Part shown: positions 45,685 to 58,099 of the stretch, one piece after another
How positions within the stretch are numbered: position 1 is the first letter of the stretch
How the letters are laid out: every line of letters starts with the position of its first letter
Program-made: the position numbers and the translations under genes
DNA from: Saccharum officinarum
Taxonomy: Eukaryota; Streptophyta; Magnoliopsida; Poales; Poaceae
Direction of reading: 5' to 3'
Assembly (NCBI GenBank): GCA_020631735.1
Contig: CM036170.1
Coordinates: 66,107,737-66,171,736 of the forward strand
Length of the DNA stretch: 64,000 nt
Notes under the pieces: generated by a model
Told to the model about the DNA's origin: nothing
The model's input: the letters and a program-made list of their open reading frames with translations, nothing else
The model's database searches: none

Positions 45685-48600
45685 TCAATCTAGGTGAAGT
45701 TGCATCTTGCTTCTGGTGTTTGCAGCTGGGCTAGAAGGGTCATGGCGAGCCTTGGTGGGTGTTAGCTTCTTCTTCATTCCAATCTTCATCCTTGGAGTAT
45801 GAACTGTAGCAGTAGAAGCTTCCTGTGCCTCCTCCTGATCAGGAAAGATAGTCTCAAAAGGGGCAAGGTGTACAACCTGGATAGGAACTGGTTCATGAGC
45901 TTCTGGTTCATTGGACCCAGTTGCAGACCTGTAAATGAACTGCTATATTAGACATGGTTCTTAGGCATTGCACACAAATAAAGTATTAGAGACTGAAGTA
46001 GTGGCATACCTACTAGAGAAAGGAGTAGTGGTAGAGAGTGAAGTACTTGATGGTGCTCCCCTAGATTTGGAGACAGAAGATGAAGAAGAGGATTTCCTCT
46101 TTCTTTTCTTCTGTACAGCCTTATCCACTGTCTCATTAGGAGGGAACACCATCCCTTGAGCCACCACAATGCTTGTTTCAGTGTTAGCACCGGCTACTTT
46201 CTTCTGCCTCTTCTTTGGAAGATCCCTGCAAGTGAAAAATTACACAAGTTGGTTTAACTTAATGTAAATCATATCATATATGAATAAATGCTACTGAGAC
46301 AAGCTCACCTATCAGCCTCCATTGTAGCTATGTCTGCTGGACTCCCATTCTTGCAGGTGTACCAGTGATGCCCTAGTTGATGGCATATTGGGCACTCATG
46401 CCTCTTTTATTTCTTCTTGCTACCACCTTCTGCTGCCCCTTTGTATCTATTCTTCATTCTGCCAGCAGTGGACTTAAGCAAGGGGGGATGCATGAAGAAC
46501 CCATGTGTTGCCTCAGGCCACATAGACTTGTCAGGAATGGATGGAATGGCACCTTCATAGACAGCTTTGAATTTGGCAACAAAATAGCATTCATCTGCAT
46601 GGTCTTCTAGATTCTCACCAGATATTGAAGTTATGTATGCAATTGCATGCTTGCAAGGTATCCCACATCCATTCCAAACCCTACATGAACAAGTCCTAGC
46701 ATTCAAGTCCACAACAAACCTGAATCTAGTCCCACCCTTAGCACACACTTCAGCCACTCCATCATGCTCTGTGATGACCTCAATGTCTAGGTTGAAGCTG
46801 TCTTCCCTCAGCTGCTGCATTACATGTGGTAGGATCTTGCCATCAAATTTCTTGGCCACTTTTTTTCCTATTATTCCACTTTATCAGCAGCTTCTGCCTT
46901 ATGGTATCCATCAAATCATCAATATGCTTGACCTTCTCTGCCTTAATCCAGTTGTTGAAGGCCTCTGCCAAATTGTTAGTGACATAGTCCACCTTGGAAG
47001 CTGTGCCATACTGACTTCTTGTCTAGACCTTTTTGTGATTGTCCTTCAGGTACTTCATGGCCTCTGGTTTTGCAGCAGCCATGGCATTGTAATGTTTGTC
47101 AAACATGTACTTGCTCCAAGAGTAGGAAGATGCCCACAAGTGATCATCAAAAATTTTACCACTAAACCTTTTCTTAAAATTCTGTACCAAATGCCACATG
47201 CACTCTCTATGTTCACACATAGGAAAAACCTCACTAACACCATGCATTACTGCCTGACCACAGTCTGTGCAGAAGGTCAGGCTAGGTGGTGTTCCTATGG
47301 CTTCCTTAAGCCTCTCCATAAACCAAACCTAATTCTCATTAGTTTCAGAATCAATTACCCCTATTGCCACTGGGTACATCCACTTGTGAGCATCAACTGC
47401 ACAAGCTACACACAACTGGCCCCTGAACTTCCCACACAAGAATGTGCTATCTACTGCCAAATATGGCCTACAACCTCTAAGAAAGCCTTGAATCTATACA
47501 GGTTATCGAAACTCTTATTCCAAGGCCCATAAAGTTTATCCAGTGCAAGATTCTTACCATGCCAAACCCTCCTGTAAGGTACCATGACTTTGAACTCATC
47601 CTTCAGCCTTCTCTGGAGTTCAGAGGCACCAACAGTGGCATCTTCTTTCAACCAGTCAATCACTTGTTCACAAACCCAATGCATTGTCACCCCTTTGTTC
47701 ACACCAGACCTCCTCTTGCTCTGACAGGTATGGGGATATAAGTTCCTCTTCACCTGCAAAAGACATAAGAAGCAACTGCTTATATCATGGTTGAGGCAGA
47801 TTAAAAAAAGGAGCATATCAATTTGAAACTAACAGATTACCTTAATTGAGTCATCACCCATCATGGGTGAGGCATGAAGTCTCCACAAGCATCCCTCATT
47901 ACTCCCAGAGCAGTACACTTTGTACCTCCCTGTGTCACTCTTTTCAATGTCATAATGAAACTCATGTTTGACAGCATGTGAAGCTAAAGCCATCTTAAAT
48001 GCATGCATGTCTCTATATACACTGCCTACTGTCATAGGCGGATCCTTCTTGTCATAGTCAGCATCAGGCATATGATCAGGCTCACTGTCTTTCACAATGT
48101 CATCTACATCCTCCATTTCATAGTCACCATCATCATCAAACTCATCATCACTATCTGTTTCACAGTAGGTATCCTCATCTGAGCATTCACCATCCCTTCC
48201 TTTGCTGCCACCACCTTGACTCTGTGGTTTTGGAGGTGGTGGTGGATGCTGAGGAGGGAGGTCTAGATACAACCCTTCCTCATCAACACCTAGATGTTCA
48301 AATGATGGATTTGGGTTAGCAAGGTAAGTATCATTTGTAGGCTCACTCTGGGTTTGGCTAGGTTGGGCAATGCTAGGACAAGGAATTGAAGGGGTCAAGG
48401 GATTCTCAATAGGCTGCCAAGAACAGCTAAAATCCCAAACAGAAATTTCAGGAGGCTCAGATTTAGGGCTGTGGTAAACAAATGTCAGGTAGCAGCACTT
48501 GGAGGCCTTATGTTTTGCAAACATGTCTAGCAAATCTTGGTCTGTGCACAGTTGGATGTTCATCTGTCTCTCAATGCAGAAATAAAAGACTTTCACAACA

Positions 48601-48791
48601 TCTCCATAATCACCAGGATACTTATCCTCCACATCAGCAACCAGATCTACGAAGTTGGTAAGATCAGCATCGACGACTTTGTTCAAGCTAAACCACCGAG
48701 CACGAGTTTGGCGAGCAATTATCCTGATTTCTAGGTTGTAGCTACTATCCACGTCCATCCTACAGATGAACAATAACGAGTTCACATCCAT
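45685..48791 (-). pseudogene. MULE transposase (MuDR type), inactivated
   Basis: Exon 1 (48791-47829): PB1-like N-terminus, acidic linker (DEFDDDGDYEMEDVDD), then the zinc/DNA-binding region ending GCLWRLHASPMMG with a GT donor after GDDSIK. Exon 2 starts after the AG at about 47753: QSKRRSGVNKGVTMHWV, then the DDE core with AVDSTFLCG, FCTDCGQAVMHG, a CEHRECMWHLVQN zinc motif and AEAFNNWI (third acidic residue). Then SWIM (CSCRVWNGCGIPCKH, about 46690) and a CCHC knuckle (CPICHQLGHHWYTC, about 46380). Breaks: a frameshift near 47480, TAG stops near 47327 and 47023, a frameshift in the A-run at about 46862, TAA near 46409. A later exon with a Lys/Ser-rich tail runs to a stop at 45685. Exon boundaries after the SWIM part are tentative. 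Confidence 0.9.
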
Positions 48792-49252
48792 CTATCTAAT
48801 AACACAGAGAGCTCAAAATCCGAACTGACACAATACGTTATCAACTACGACGGCTACACATAACTGACAACAATCATCACCATTGCTACAATCACAATGA
48901 ACAAGCACCAAGGCAAAGGAAATGAGTAGACTCACCCGTCGGGAAGCCAGGGAGGTCGATCGCCCGAAGCAACCCCCTTGTTCGCGGCCATGCGCCGCCA
49001 ACAGGGGGATTGGGGAGGTTCTTCCCTCCGCGCCGCAACCGCAACCAGCTCCTTCTCTTCTTGAGCTTCTTCTTCTCTCCCCTTCGACGGCGCGAACACG
49101 GGGACTGGGTGGATCTTCTCTCCGCACCGCAGCCGCAACCAGCGCCCTTGTCTTCTTCTCTCCCCGCCACTACCGCTAGGGTTAGGGTTTAGGTGGAGAA
49201 GAGTACAGATAGGTGGGGAGAGGGAGGGATGACTAAGAAACTGAGGTGACAG
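48792..49252 (-). other. MULE 5' leader/promoter segment
   Basis: Between the right TIR and the first ATG on the minus strand. It holds two copies of a CGCCGCAACCGCAACCAGC-like segment (near 49030 and 49123), open in several frames but without protein signature. Confidence 0.5.
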
Positions 49253-49476
49253 TCAGTATCCTCGCTCGCTCTTCATTGTTCGCCAGGGGCAAGATTGTCC
49301 ACTACAGTGCCCGGTCCCACATGTCAGACCTACCAAACGGCAAAAAAAGAACGGAACACGGACGGAATGGCTTCTCAGGCAAAGAAGTTTGGACCAGTGT
49401 CACCTATGTGCAGCCATCTTTTTAATGGCCTCGGTGCAAATACGATATTTTATAATGGCACTCATGTAAAAGGCTC
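49253..49476 (-). repeat. MULE right terminal inverted repeat
   Basis: Starts TCAGTATCCTCGCTCGC and ends CATGTAAAAGGCTC; mate of 45166-45390. Confidence 0.92.
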
Positions 49477-49502
49477 AAAAAAAGATTGTACGTGCTGCAT
49501 AT

Positions 49503-50269
49503 TGTAACAGAACCGACCAAATTATAAGAGCACAAGTACAAAAAACAAGCACCGAAGCGCTCAAATTTTTGAACTTGAGCCCATATAATCCCGGTAGTCA
49601 ATTGAAACCATGAAGGATTTCAAACCAACTTGCTTACAACCAAGATCGCATCATTCAACATACAACATCGTACGTTACATTTCACAAGTAGTTCTGAAAT
49701 AAGTTTACACACACGGAGTCGCAGTTATTACAAACCAAGTTTATAAAGTAGCAGAAGCAAACACACGCTAGTTGTTTAACTACTGCCAGTCTTGTTGATC
49801 AACAACCCGCAAAAGCATTAGGAAAGTACATAAAAGATGATCACGCCCAAGTGATCTAGTCTTCGTCACCCGTAGGGTGGAGACAATTTTTGCAGAAGCC
49901 TTGGTAGAGCATATCATCTGCAACAGGAGGGAATAAACCCTGAGTACTAGAATGTACTCAGCTAGACTTACCCATCAAAAACCAGAAATAAGATGACACC
50001 AAGGATTATGCAAGGCTTACACAAGAGGCTAGCTGACATCACATTTTTGCATAAAGGCATAAGTAATTGAGACTCTTATAACCTGTACTAGCAGTTATTT
50101 TTAGCATTTACCTATCATCTATCTTAGCACCTGTACTAAGCATGCACTTGATTATAATCAAACAATTATCATTATTATATCCAGAGCAGGTATGAATTGT
50201 GGCAACATTGTATCATTCCCTTAACCACCTGTTCATTTAATGAGATCTACGTTGCCGCTGCTCAAGTCA
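49503..50269 (-). repeat. Inverted copy of the last 767 bp of a long LTR (left arm)
   Basis: Begins TGTAACAGAACCGACC on the plus strand and ends CTCAAGTCA, and is the reverse complement of 54295-55022 plus about 40 bases lost in the gap. Divergence is several percent. It stops exactly where the LTR start TGTAACACCTCAAG begins at 50270. Confidence 0.85.
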
Positions 50270-53200
50270 TGTAACACCTCAAGTGTTTAGCTCCTTAATT
50301 GCATTGCATTTACATAAGCATAAGCATGCATCATGCATATTATTTTATGTGATGCAACAACTGTGATTGTTTTAGAAATTTTATTTGGCTCACATCATGT
50401 GATACGTGATAGTTGGTGTGACAAAAAGGTAGAGTGGCCAATTATGTCCTACAACACCTTAGTTATACTTAGGGTAACTCTTGGAGCAAGGTTCATGTTG
50501 GCCAAAATTACTAAAGTGCCCTCCAAGAGGTGGTTGACCACCCTTTTGGTCCTAGGATGCTCTGGTTTGACCAATTAAAAAGTCCAGCTTAGAAATCTTG
50601 CATGGAGGAGCAACCTTAAGCAAAGTTGTAGAGAATTTTATAAGGAACAAAAGTTCTAATATGGCTATCTCATGAAAATGACCAGAACATGCTCAAAAAT
50701 GGCCCACAAGTCAGCTTGAGTGGTGATCAACACTTAGAAAAAAATTCTAAGTCTGGAAATTTGGACTTTTCAGTTTCATTGTACCCCACTTTGACACCTT
50801 ATAACTCACAAACCAGGCCAAACCAGTCCTTGAGCCAATTGACAAAGTTGGAGCCCTCATGTAGCTCTACAACATTGTCCACATCACCCAAGCCTGGTTC
50901 CCAACGGTTTATGAGTTAGCGTGCTTCGAAAATCGAGTTTCAGTCGGGGAAAGTAACTGAAACTCAGTTCAGATTTCGTGTGCCTCACTTTAGAGCGTTG
51001 TATCTCACTAACCAAGCCGAATTGGCTCACGACCCTATTGGCAATGTTGAAGCCCTCACGTAGCTCTACACTTTTGTTAACTACGGCTCTCACCGAATCA
51101 GCCTCGATCATGAGCTATGAGGCGATGAAATCCCTCTGTCAGTCGAGCTCGATGGCACCGTTCGCCTCGTTCAGTTCGTCAGTGAAGGGGGAGTGGCCGA
51201 CCGGCCATAGGGCCTCGCCGACGCGTGGAGACGCGGTGGCGCCCGTACGCCGGCCCTGGCCCCACCGGCCAGACCACGGTGCCTTCAAGACTGCCACGAC
51301 GCGTCGAGGCGGCCTCCATTCCTTTCCCCTCCCTCTTCCGGTTTCAAAACGCCAGAACCGAGCCGCCATTGCCGCTCCACCTCCGGCGAGCTCGCGCGTG
51401 TGTTCCACTGCATCACCGGCCACCAAATCACGCCAATTCCTCTGCCTCACCACCCTACACCTCCTCGACCCACCGGCGGCCTTGATTGAACTCAAGGTGA
51501 GCCCCATTGTTACCTCCGCCATTCCCGAGAGGCCACCGGAGCTCCGCCATGGAGGCTCACCGTGGCCGGGGTAGCTCGGGCCTCTCTCCGTCTTCCCTTC
51601 CTACCTCAATAGCTCCGCCTAGCTGCAGTGAAGCTCGTACCGAGCTTAGCTGGGACCGTGCGGCCTCACCGGCGCGGTACACCGCCACCCGACCCTCACC
51701 GACCGCCGCTCGCGGTGGCGAGCCCCTCCCACTCCAACCCAAGCCGTCCTTCTTGCACGAATCGAAGCACCATGTGATGGAGAACGCGAGGGTGTGCTTG
51801 GTTTCCCGAGCAAGCTCCCTCCGACGAGCTTGAGCTCGCCGGAGCTCGCGGTTCGCCGCCCCTCTGCCCTCTGTCACTGACCGCGGGGACCCACCTGTCG
51901 GTGCCGCGCGTGGGCGGGAGCCCGAGCGGGCCGCGCGCGCACCGTGGGCCGCGTCCTTTCCCGGGCCGGCCCAGTATAAAATGAGATCTTTTTCATTTTT
52001 ATTTATTTTGCTACAGAATTTTGGTTAAGTTTGGAAAATGTAGATCTAGGGTTTTACTTGCCCAAAAAATTATGAGATAAATTTTGTTGGGATCTACAGG
52101 ATGTGTAGTATTTTAGAAAAATATAAATTGGATATGTGATGTTTGTTTTCTGGATATTTAAATAGGTCCTTGAAATATGTTTTAAATCACATGCAAACTT
52201 GTTTAAATTATATCTTGAGTTTCAGTGTTCCAAAAATTATGAAATTTGGTGAGTAGGCTAATTTATACTTGCTCTAGCTTTGGTAAAAATTTGGGCAGTA
52301 GTGCTTAAGTACTTTTCAAGTTATCAAGCTATCTTGTGATTCTAGGAAATACTTAAATGAATTTTAGTAATTTTTCTACATGTGCAATGTTCTTATAAAT
52401 TTTTGGAGAATGTCTTGGTACCCTAGAGTGTCTAAGAAAATTAAGAAATCTGTTGTTTGACACTTTTTACTGTGCTTTGTTATTTATACAAAAATCAGCC
52501 TTTTGGCTTGGGAATTTGGTGTAGGAAGTTCCTGTGAATAAATTTAGTTCAAATTTTTACAGTAGCTTCTTCTTGGGTCAGAGAGTCTCCTGTAATTTTT
52601 GTAGAATTTTAGGAGCAGTTTACATACATGTTTGAAATTCCACTTAATTACTTAAGTAAATTAAGAAATGAGTTTAAATAAATATTCTCGGTGGTTACAC
52701 CTTACTTTCTGGTGTTTTTGTGACCTTTGTGAACTTGTAGTAGTATTAGTTTGGTCTTAGAGAATGTTTGCCACATCAATAAATATTTAATCTTTGCAAT
52801 TTTAGGTTTTCTGGACAGCTGATAGTATTTCTAGGTTTGACTTTGGATAAAGGTGGTTGCTGGAAAACTTGTACATACCAAAGTTATAGTAAAATTGATA
52901 AATTATCTTGTGTCAAAATTTGGGAACATTTGGCTTAGTAGTTTGGGAGTTGTTGCTGTTTTAAGTGACGGTCCAGAATTGACTGCTCTCTGTTTAGAGA
53001 GGACAGATTCTGGAACTTGAGGAATTCGAAATGGAAAACTTAGGAATTAAGGGTTGAGGTCTGAAAATGATTTGTAGAGCATTTCATAAGCTTTCCAGAT
53101 TTGTCTTAGATCATATCTTTTGGAGTTGGGATTCTCCAGTTATGTTAGAATCTTTGAGCTGCTGTCCAGAATAACTTACTGTGGTAACCTAAGTAATATT

Positions 53201-55022
53201 ACTCTTGTGTTGTTAGGTGTTAGGGCCTTAACCGAAGAAGAACAGCTGTATCTTAGGTTGAGTAGCTTAGGTAAGTACTTCTCCACCGGAGAAGAGATTT
53301 GCACGTACTAATAAAGTAACTTGATTAGATTATTGTTTTTATTTCTGAAATGTATTTCATCCCGAGCATGTTGCACATTTATGCATCCATGATATTTATT
53401 GTGCATTCATGCGATAGGTGTACCGGAGGGTAACTCTCCTCGAGTTCGAGCCGGTGATTCCGGAGGAAATCCAGATCACCCGGAGCAGCTAGAGGACAGC
53501 CGGCGACGAAGCTCCTGCCGAAGATCTACCCGAGTGTCCTGACACCGGCCTTCGACCTTTCTGAAAGGCAAGCCCCGGTGCATGCTGAACCTACTGATTT
53601 ATAAATTAATCTTGAGTACTTTTAATTGTTTACTACATTAAGTTGTAGGAGTTATATGAAAACACTTGTTGCATTATACCTGTCCTTGTTCAGATATCTA
53701 CTTAATCCTATTAGGTTTCACGTGTCAATGCTTAGCCCTGCTTAGTACGGTAGAAGTGGGTGATTTCCGGTCATCCGCGAGATGTAGGAAGGAGTCACGA
53801 GTGGCCTTATGGCTATCGTGGATGGAACATGCTTAAAATGAAATTAAGACCGGGCGGGAGTTCGATAGTACAGCCGCAAGACACTTCACGTCTTGGTGTG
53901 GAGCTATGCCCGTCTGAGTCGTTTTAGGATCGATTCGCTGTACGTCCTTGAGTCATGTTGAACGCGTCTAACACTTAGTTGGCGGATAAGTCGTTCCGAC
54001 CGCGAAGCCGAGTAATGTGGTTCAGGCCGGGAATCGAATGGTAGGTTGCTTCTTGGAGGAGAGAAAGGATGTGCTTGGGGACTTGGCGTGAGACCAAGGG
54101 GGGGTTAGAGTCCCTAATCACCTGGCAGAGTGTCGCCCTTGGGGTCGCGACATTATTCGGACCCGCGATTCCTGAATCATATGAAACGTGGCCTGTGCGA
54201 CCCTGGCAGGGTCTGCACGGTGAGTGTTAGAAAACCCCTCCAGCTGGATAGGAATTCGATTCGAATCGCCGTCGCTCCCGGTTTAGTGAGCACTTGACTT
54301 GAGCAGCGGCAACGTAATCTCATTAAATGAACCGGTGGTTAGGGAATGATACAATGTTGCCACAATTCATACCTGCTCTGGATATAATATGATAATTGTT
54401 TGATTTAATTGTTTTTTTTCAAGTGCATGATTAGTACAGGTGCTTAAGATAGATGACAGGTAAATGCTAAAAATAACTGTAGTACAGGTTATAAGATCTC
54501 AATTACTTATGCCTTTATGCAAAAATGTGATGTCAGCTAGCCTCTTGTGAAAGCCTTGCATAATCCTTGGTGTCATCTTATTTCTGGTTTTCGACGGGTA
54601 AGTCTAGCTGAGTACATTCCAGTACTCAGGGTTTATTCCCTCCTGTTGCAGATGATATGCTCTACCAAGCTTCTGCAAAAATTGTCTCCACCCTGCGGGT
54701 GACGAAGACTAGATCACTTGGGCGTGATCATCTTTTATGTACTTTCCTGATGCTTTTGTGGGATGTTGATCAACAAGCTGGCAATAGTTAAACAACTGCA
54801 TGTTTGCTTCCGCTACTTTATAACTTGGTTTGTAATAACTGCGACTCCGTGTGTGTAAACTTATTTCGGAACTACTTGCGAAATGTAACGTATGATGTTG
54901 TATGTTGAATGATGCGATCCTGGTTGTAGCAAGTTGGTTTGAAATCCTTCGTGGTTTGATTGACTACGGATTATATGGGCTCAAGTTCGAAAATTTGAGC
55001 ACTTCAGTGCTTGTTTTTGTAA
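50270..55022 (+). mobile_element. Very long LTR (about 4.8 kb), probably Ty3-gypsy, cut by the gap
   Basis: Starts TGTAACACCTCAAGTGT, a typical opening for long gypsy LTRs. The end can be inferred from the inverted copy (CGGTTCTGTTACA), which places it just inside the gap. A GC-rich block at 51180-51960 has many overlapping frames but no known domain. TATA-like CCCAGTATAAAATG is near 51970. No gag or pol is present, so this is a solo LTR, one LTR of an element continuing beyond the gap, or an LTR-like non-autonomous unit. Confidence 0.6.
54295..55022 (+). repeat. Right arm of the inverted repeat
   Basis: Begins TGACTTGAGCAGCGGCAACG and runs into the gap at GCTTGTTTTTGTAA. Complement of 49503-50269 with scattered changes, e.g. 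ATCAACAAGCTGGC versus the arm-1 complement ATCAACAAGACTGGC. Confidence 0.85.
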
Positions 55023-55122
55023 NNNNNNNNNNNNNNNNNNNNNNNNNNNNNNNNNNNNNNNNNNNNNNNNNNNNNNNNNNNNNNNNNNNNNNNNNNNNNN
55101 NNNNNNNNNNNNNNNNNNNNNN
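55023..55122. other. Assembly gap, exactly 100 N
   Basis: Second scaffold gap of conventional size. It lies near the end of a long inverted repeat, a structure that is difficult to assemble. Confidence 0.98.
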
Positions 55123-55780
55123 ACCTACTGTTTGGCAAGCCTCTCCCCGAGATTTGTCGGCATTCTAGGCGGCCTTGCTGGTCCTAGGAGATCCTCCACG
55201 TACTTCTCCCCGACGGATCTTCCGGGATAGTGGTTCGGGAGCCGTTTTCGGCGAGAGACGAGCTCTACATCGGCTATATCGATCCCTAGATCGGTTACGC
55301 CGGTTACGCTTCGTCTCTTGCTGCGTTGCAGGTCTTGTGAGACCTCTTGGACGTCCAAGGCCCTCGCTGGTGTGTTGGCTTGGAGCGATCTTCAACGTCA
55401 ACACATCCATTCTGCTTTTTAGAATTAACTTCAAAAATTAAGGCTGCTTTCAATGTAATTAGGGCTCAGTTGTGGAATATGGAATTAGCTTAGATGACTA
55501 CAGTTGCCAATGTTGCATCATTAGGTTACACCTTCGAAGGATTCATGGCTTGCTAACTGTGATTTCTTCTGGATTTGCAGTGTTCTGTAAGGCTAACGTA
55601 TTTTGATTATACCTTTGTCTGACGCCTAGCTCTTGCCACACCAATATTGAAGATCGCTCAGTGCACGTTCAGTCATTTGCACAATGAAATCTCAAATCTG
55701 CCTGCTGTTTTTTATTTAGAGTCTGATTTGATAGTATGATGCTTGGTATGGAATCTAATTATTCGTTTGGTACTCTATCT
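55123..55780. other. No recognised gene
   Basis: The first 320 bases are GC-rich and open in both directions. Segment 55575-55715 recurs in altered form at 56470-56600. Confidence 0.4.
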
Positions 55781-56600
55781 AGGTCTCTTTGGAGAGAGTT
55801 GATGAAAATGATGAAAGAATATCACAGCCGTGCGTTCGACACTGGGACGGAAACCAAGGTAAGAGCAGTTTCTTGATTGCTGCTTGCCTGCTTATTCATT
55901 TGTTTGATTATTTTTATGCCTCAATACTTTGATTATTGGTCTGGAAAGTAGTAGAGCATAGGGTCCTCGTTCAATTGACCACTTAATCTGTTCGTTTGGG
56001 CTAAGGGCAGCAGTTGCACTTGTGTAATTGTGTTTGTGAATTTGGCGTTCTGACTTTTTATCTGAGCGAGCGACTGAAGTTTGTTAGTGATGGGTGTCGC
56101 AAGTTTTTAGGACCTTGAAAATGAAGATGGATCTAAAATAGGACGTACATATTCAATATGCAGTTCTTTTGTTTCATTTTTGAATCGGCAGCAACCCTTG
56201 TTGATGTAGTTAACATATATGTGTACATTGTGATGATCAGATCGCTTTGGGGAACAAGGAAAACTAGCTTCTAGAGATGAAGCAGCAGTGCCCCCAAATG
56301 CTATGCTGCATATAGATCTTGAGCTGATCTCTTGGAAGACTATGACGCTTATTGGAGATCGCAAGAGGATCTTGAAGAAAGTCCTTGAGGGCAAAGGCTA
56401 TGAGCATCCTAATGAAGGAGCGGTAGTGAGAGGTGCGTAGTACATGCACCACGTAATTCATGCATTCCTTGTCAGGCTAACATATTTTGATTATACCTGT
56501 GTCAGACGCCTAGCTCTTGCAGCCTCACAAATATTGAAGATCGCTCAGTTGCACAACGAAACCCTCAAATCTGCCTGCTGTTTTTTTTATTTGTACTGTC
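55575..56600. repeat. Dispersed direct repeat of about 130 bp (two copies)
   Basis: GGCTAACGTATTTTGATTATACC at 55590 and its relative at 56477, each followed by GACGCCTAGCTCTTGC, ATTGAAGATCGCTCAG and AAATCTGCCTGCTGTTTTTT. Copies lie about 890 bp apart on either side of the FKBP fragment. Confidence 0.85.
56241..56439 (+). pseudogene. FKBP-type peptidyl-prolyl isomerase fragment (FKBP62/ROF1-like exon)
   Basis: One exon-like open stretch of about 65 residues: DRFGEQGKLASRDEAAVPPN, then MLHIDLELISWKTM and RILKKVLEGKGYEHPNEGAV, ending GAVVRG and a stop. In multi-domain plant FKBPs this is the end of one FKBP domain (VPPN..L.ELISW) and the start of the next (ILKK.L..G.GYE.PNEGAVV). An AG precedes it (GATGATCAG) and a GT follows (GAGAGGTGCG), as for an intact exon. 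The other exons, the remaining FKBP domains and the TPR part are not in the window. Likely a captured or orphan exon, not a functional gene. Confidence 0.75.
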
Positions 56601-57589
56601 TTTGCAGATTTACAATATATATTGGATTGCATGCCATTTTCAATTGATGATCAACCTGGTGGAGTGATGAGTGATTCCTATAATTTAGGAGATGCCCTAT
56701 CTTAAGCCACCATCACCATCACCTCTTTTTCCTCGCTTTTAGCTTTGCGTCTTTATACGCATGTCTATATTTAGTTCTAGAGTTCACTTATTTTAGAGTT
56801 ACTAATTGTGAGAGCATTTTGTCAATTAATCTACTGGTTCAGGGCATGTGAGGATGCTGCATCATAGACGCTTTCCGGCAAGGTGCACACACAAAAGTTT
56901 TTTTAGTCAAATCATTATTGCTGATTATTTTGCTCTCTTACTGTAGGGATAATAATTTGGTCATCATAGAATGGAAGTTTGACCACTTTGAAATTAGCTG
57001 AAAAAAGTTGTATTTTTGTTTCGCTGAGGTTGCATATATAATCTCTAGATAATTAAATTCTTAATAAGTATATATTTGCTTAAGTTGTTGAGAAAGAATA
57101 AAAAACCTTTGCTTGAGCTGTCGATTCTACAGTTTGCCTATCTCCTTTTGTAGAAAGTGAAAAGGACTCTCCTTTGGTTAAAGTTGGAGTCAATTTGTTG
57201 AAATTGTAGTCTTTTTGAATTTTACCATCCATTCCTGATCCCAGATAGGTACCTACTATATTTTCGGTTTCATGCACCGTGGTCCACTTGAGTGTTTAGA
57301 CTCAGATTAGGTAACGCCAAGTTGAGTATGTAATGTCAATTTTTAATTCTGCCAAGATATTGCACTGTCTACTTCAATTGTCATTTAATTTCTAGACCAA
57401 ATAGCAGCCGATGTTGTAATCTCTTGAGTCAACTCAATTACTCCTATACTTCTATTAGATATAGATGTTAGGTAAATTCTTGGGTCATTAATTTATTATA
57501 TTTCTTTAAGCCAGTGTTGATCTTCACAAAGATTTGTCACAAATATCTTGTCATATTATATGTTTATTATTTAAAATTGTTTACTACAG

Positions 57590-57789
57590 ATCTTCATAAT
57601 AGTTCAGTTAAGAAGAGGAAAAGAAGCATCACTAGGATGGACAACATATTTGCAAGAACACCAAGCATGCCTAAGATCAAGATAATACTCAATGAATTTG
57701 GTCAGCCTATTGGAGAGAATTATAGACAGTTTTATAGTGCCATTGGCTGTCAAGTGAGACAAACATTATCGGTTGGGTGTTCGGACTAG
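57590..57789 (+). pseudogene. Plant transposase-associated (Ptta/En-Spm type) exon fragment
   Basis: After an AG (TTTACTACAG) the frame reads KKRKRSITRMDNIFARTP, KIKIILNEFGQPIGENYRQF and SAIGCQVRQ. This combination (R..T.M..IF, then NEFGQPIG, then IG..VR) is the conserved block of the plant En/Spm-associated transposase family. It ends at a stop after GCSD. Being close to a CACTA 3' terminus at 59937 it fits a CACTA interior, although other parts of the gene were not found. Confidence 0.72.
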
Positions 57790-58099
57790 AGGCTTGTTGA
57801 CGTAGAAAAGAAAGACCAAGTATGGATACTTTAAAGGTATTTTCTAGTGCCATTTGGTCAGCCTATTATTGACCGTTTTCTAGTGCCATTTGCTATAAAG
57901 TGTGGGTTGTTCCATTCTTATGCTGAGTATTGGATTAATTACCCTAAGGGCTGATTTGCTGCATTTTTTTGATGGAAAATTAGGAATTCTATGACGTTAA
58001 TGATATTTGTAATACTTGAACGTCAGTAAGGCATCACATTCATCCAAGTCTACTGCAGGTATGTATTTTTTTTAATTTTACTTTCACCAAGCTGCAATT

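Larger units (their letters stand above)
45166..49476 (-). mobile_element. MULE (Mutator-like) DNA transposon, 4311 bp, long TIRs
   Basis: Terminal inverted repeats of about 225 bp lie at 45166-45390 and 49253-49476, both starting GAGC(A/C)TTTTACATGAGTGCC from outside; they differ by a few bases. Between them, on the minus strand, is a MULE transposase gene. The flanks are A-rich (CTTAAAAAA and AAAAAAAGA) and do not give a clean 9-bp target duplication. Confidence 0.92.

Noticed and set aside
46633..47532. 299-codon plus-strand open frame
   Set aside because: Antisense to the MULE transposase, which has a full set of family motifs on the minus strand.
51139..51877. Several overlapping frames of 86-198 codons in the long LTR
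   Set aside because: All lie in one GC-rich block open in most frames, with no conserved motif; likely non-coding LTR sequence.
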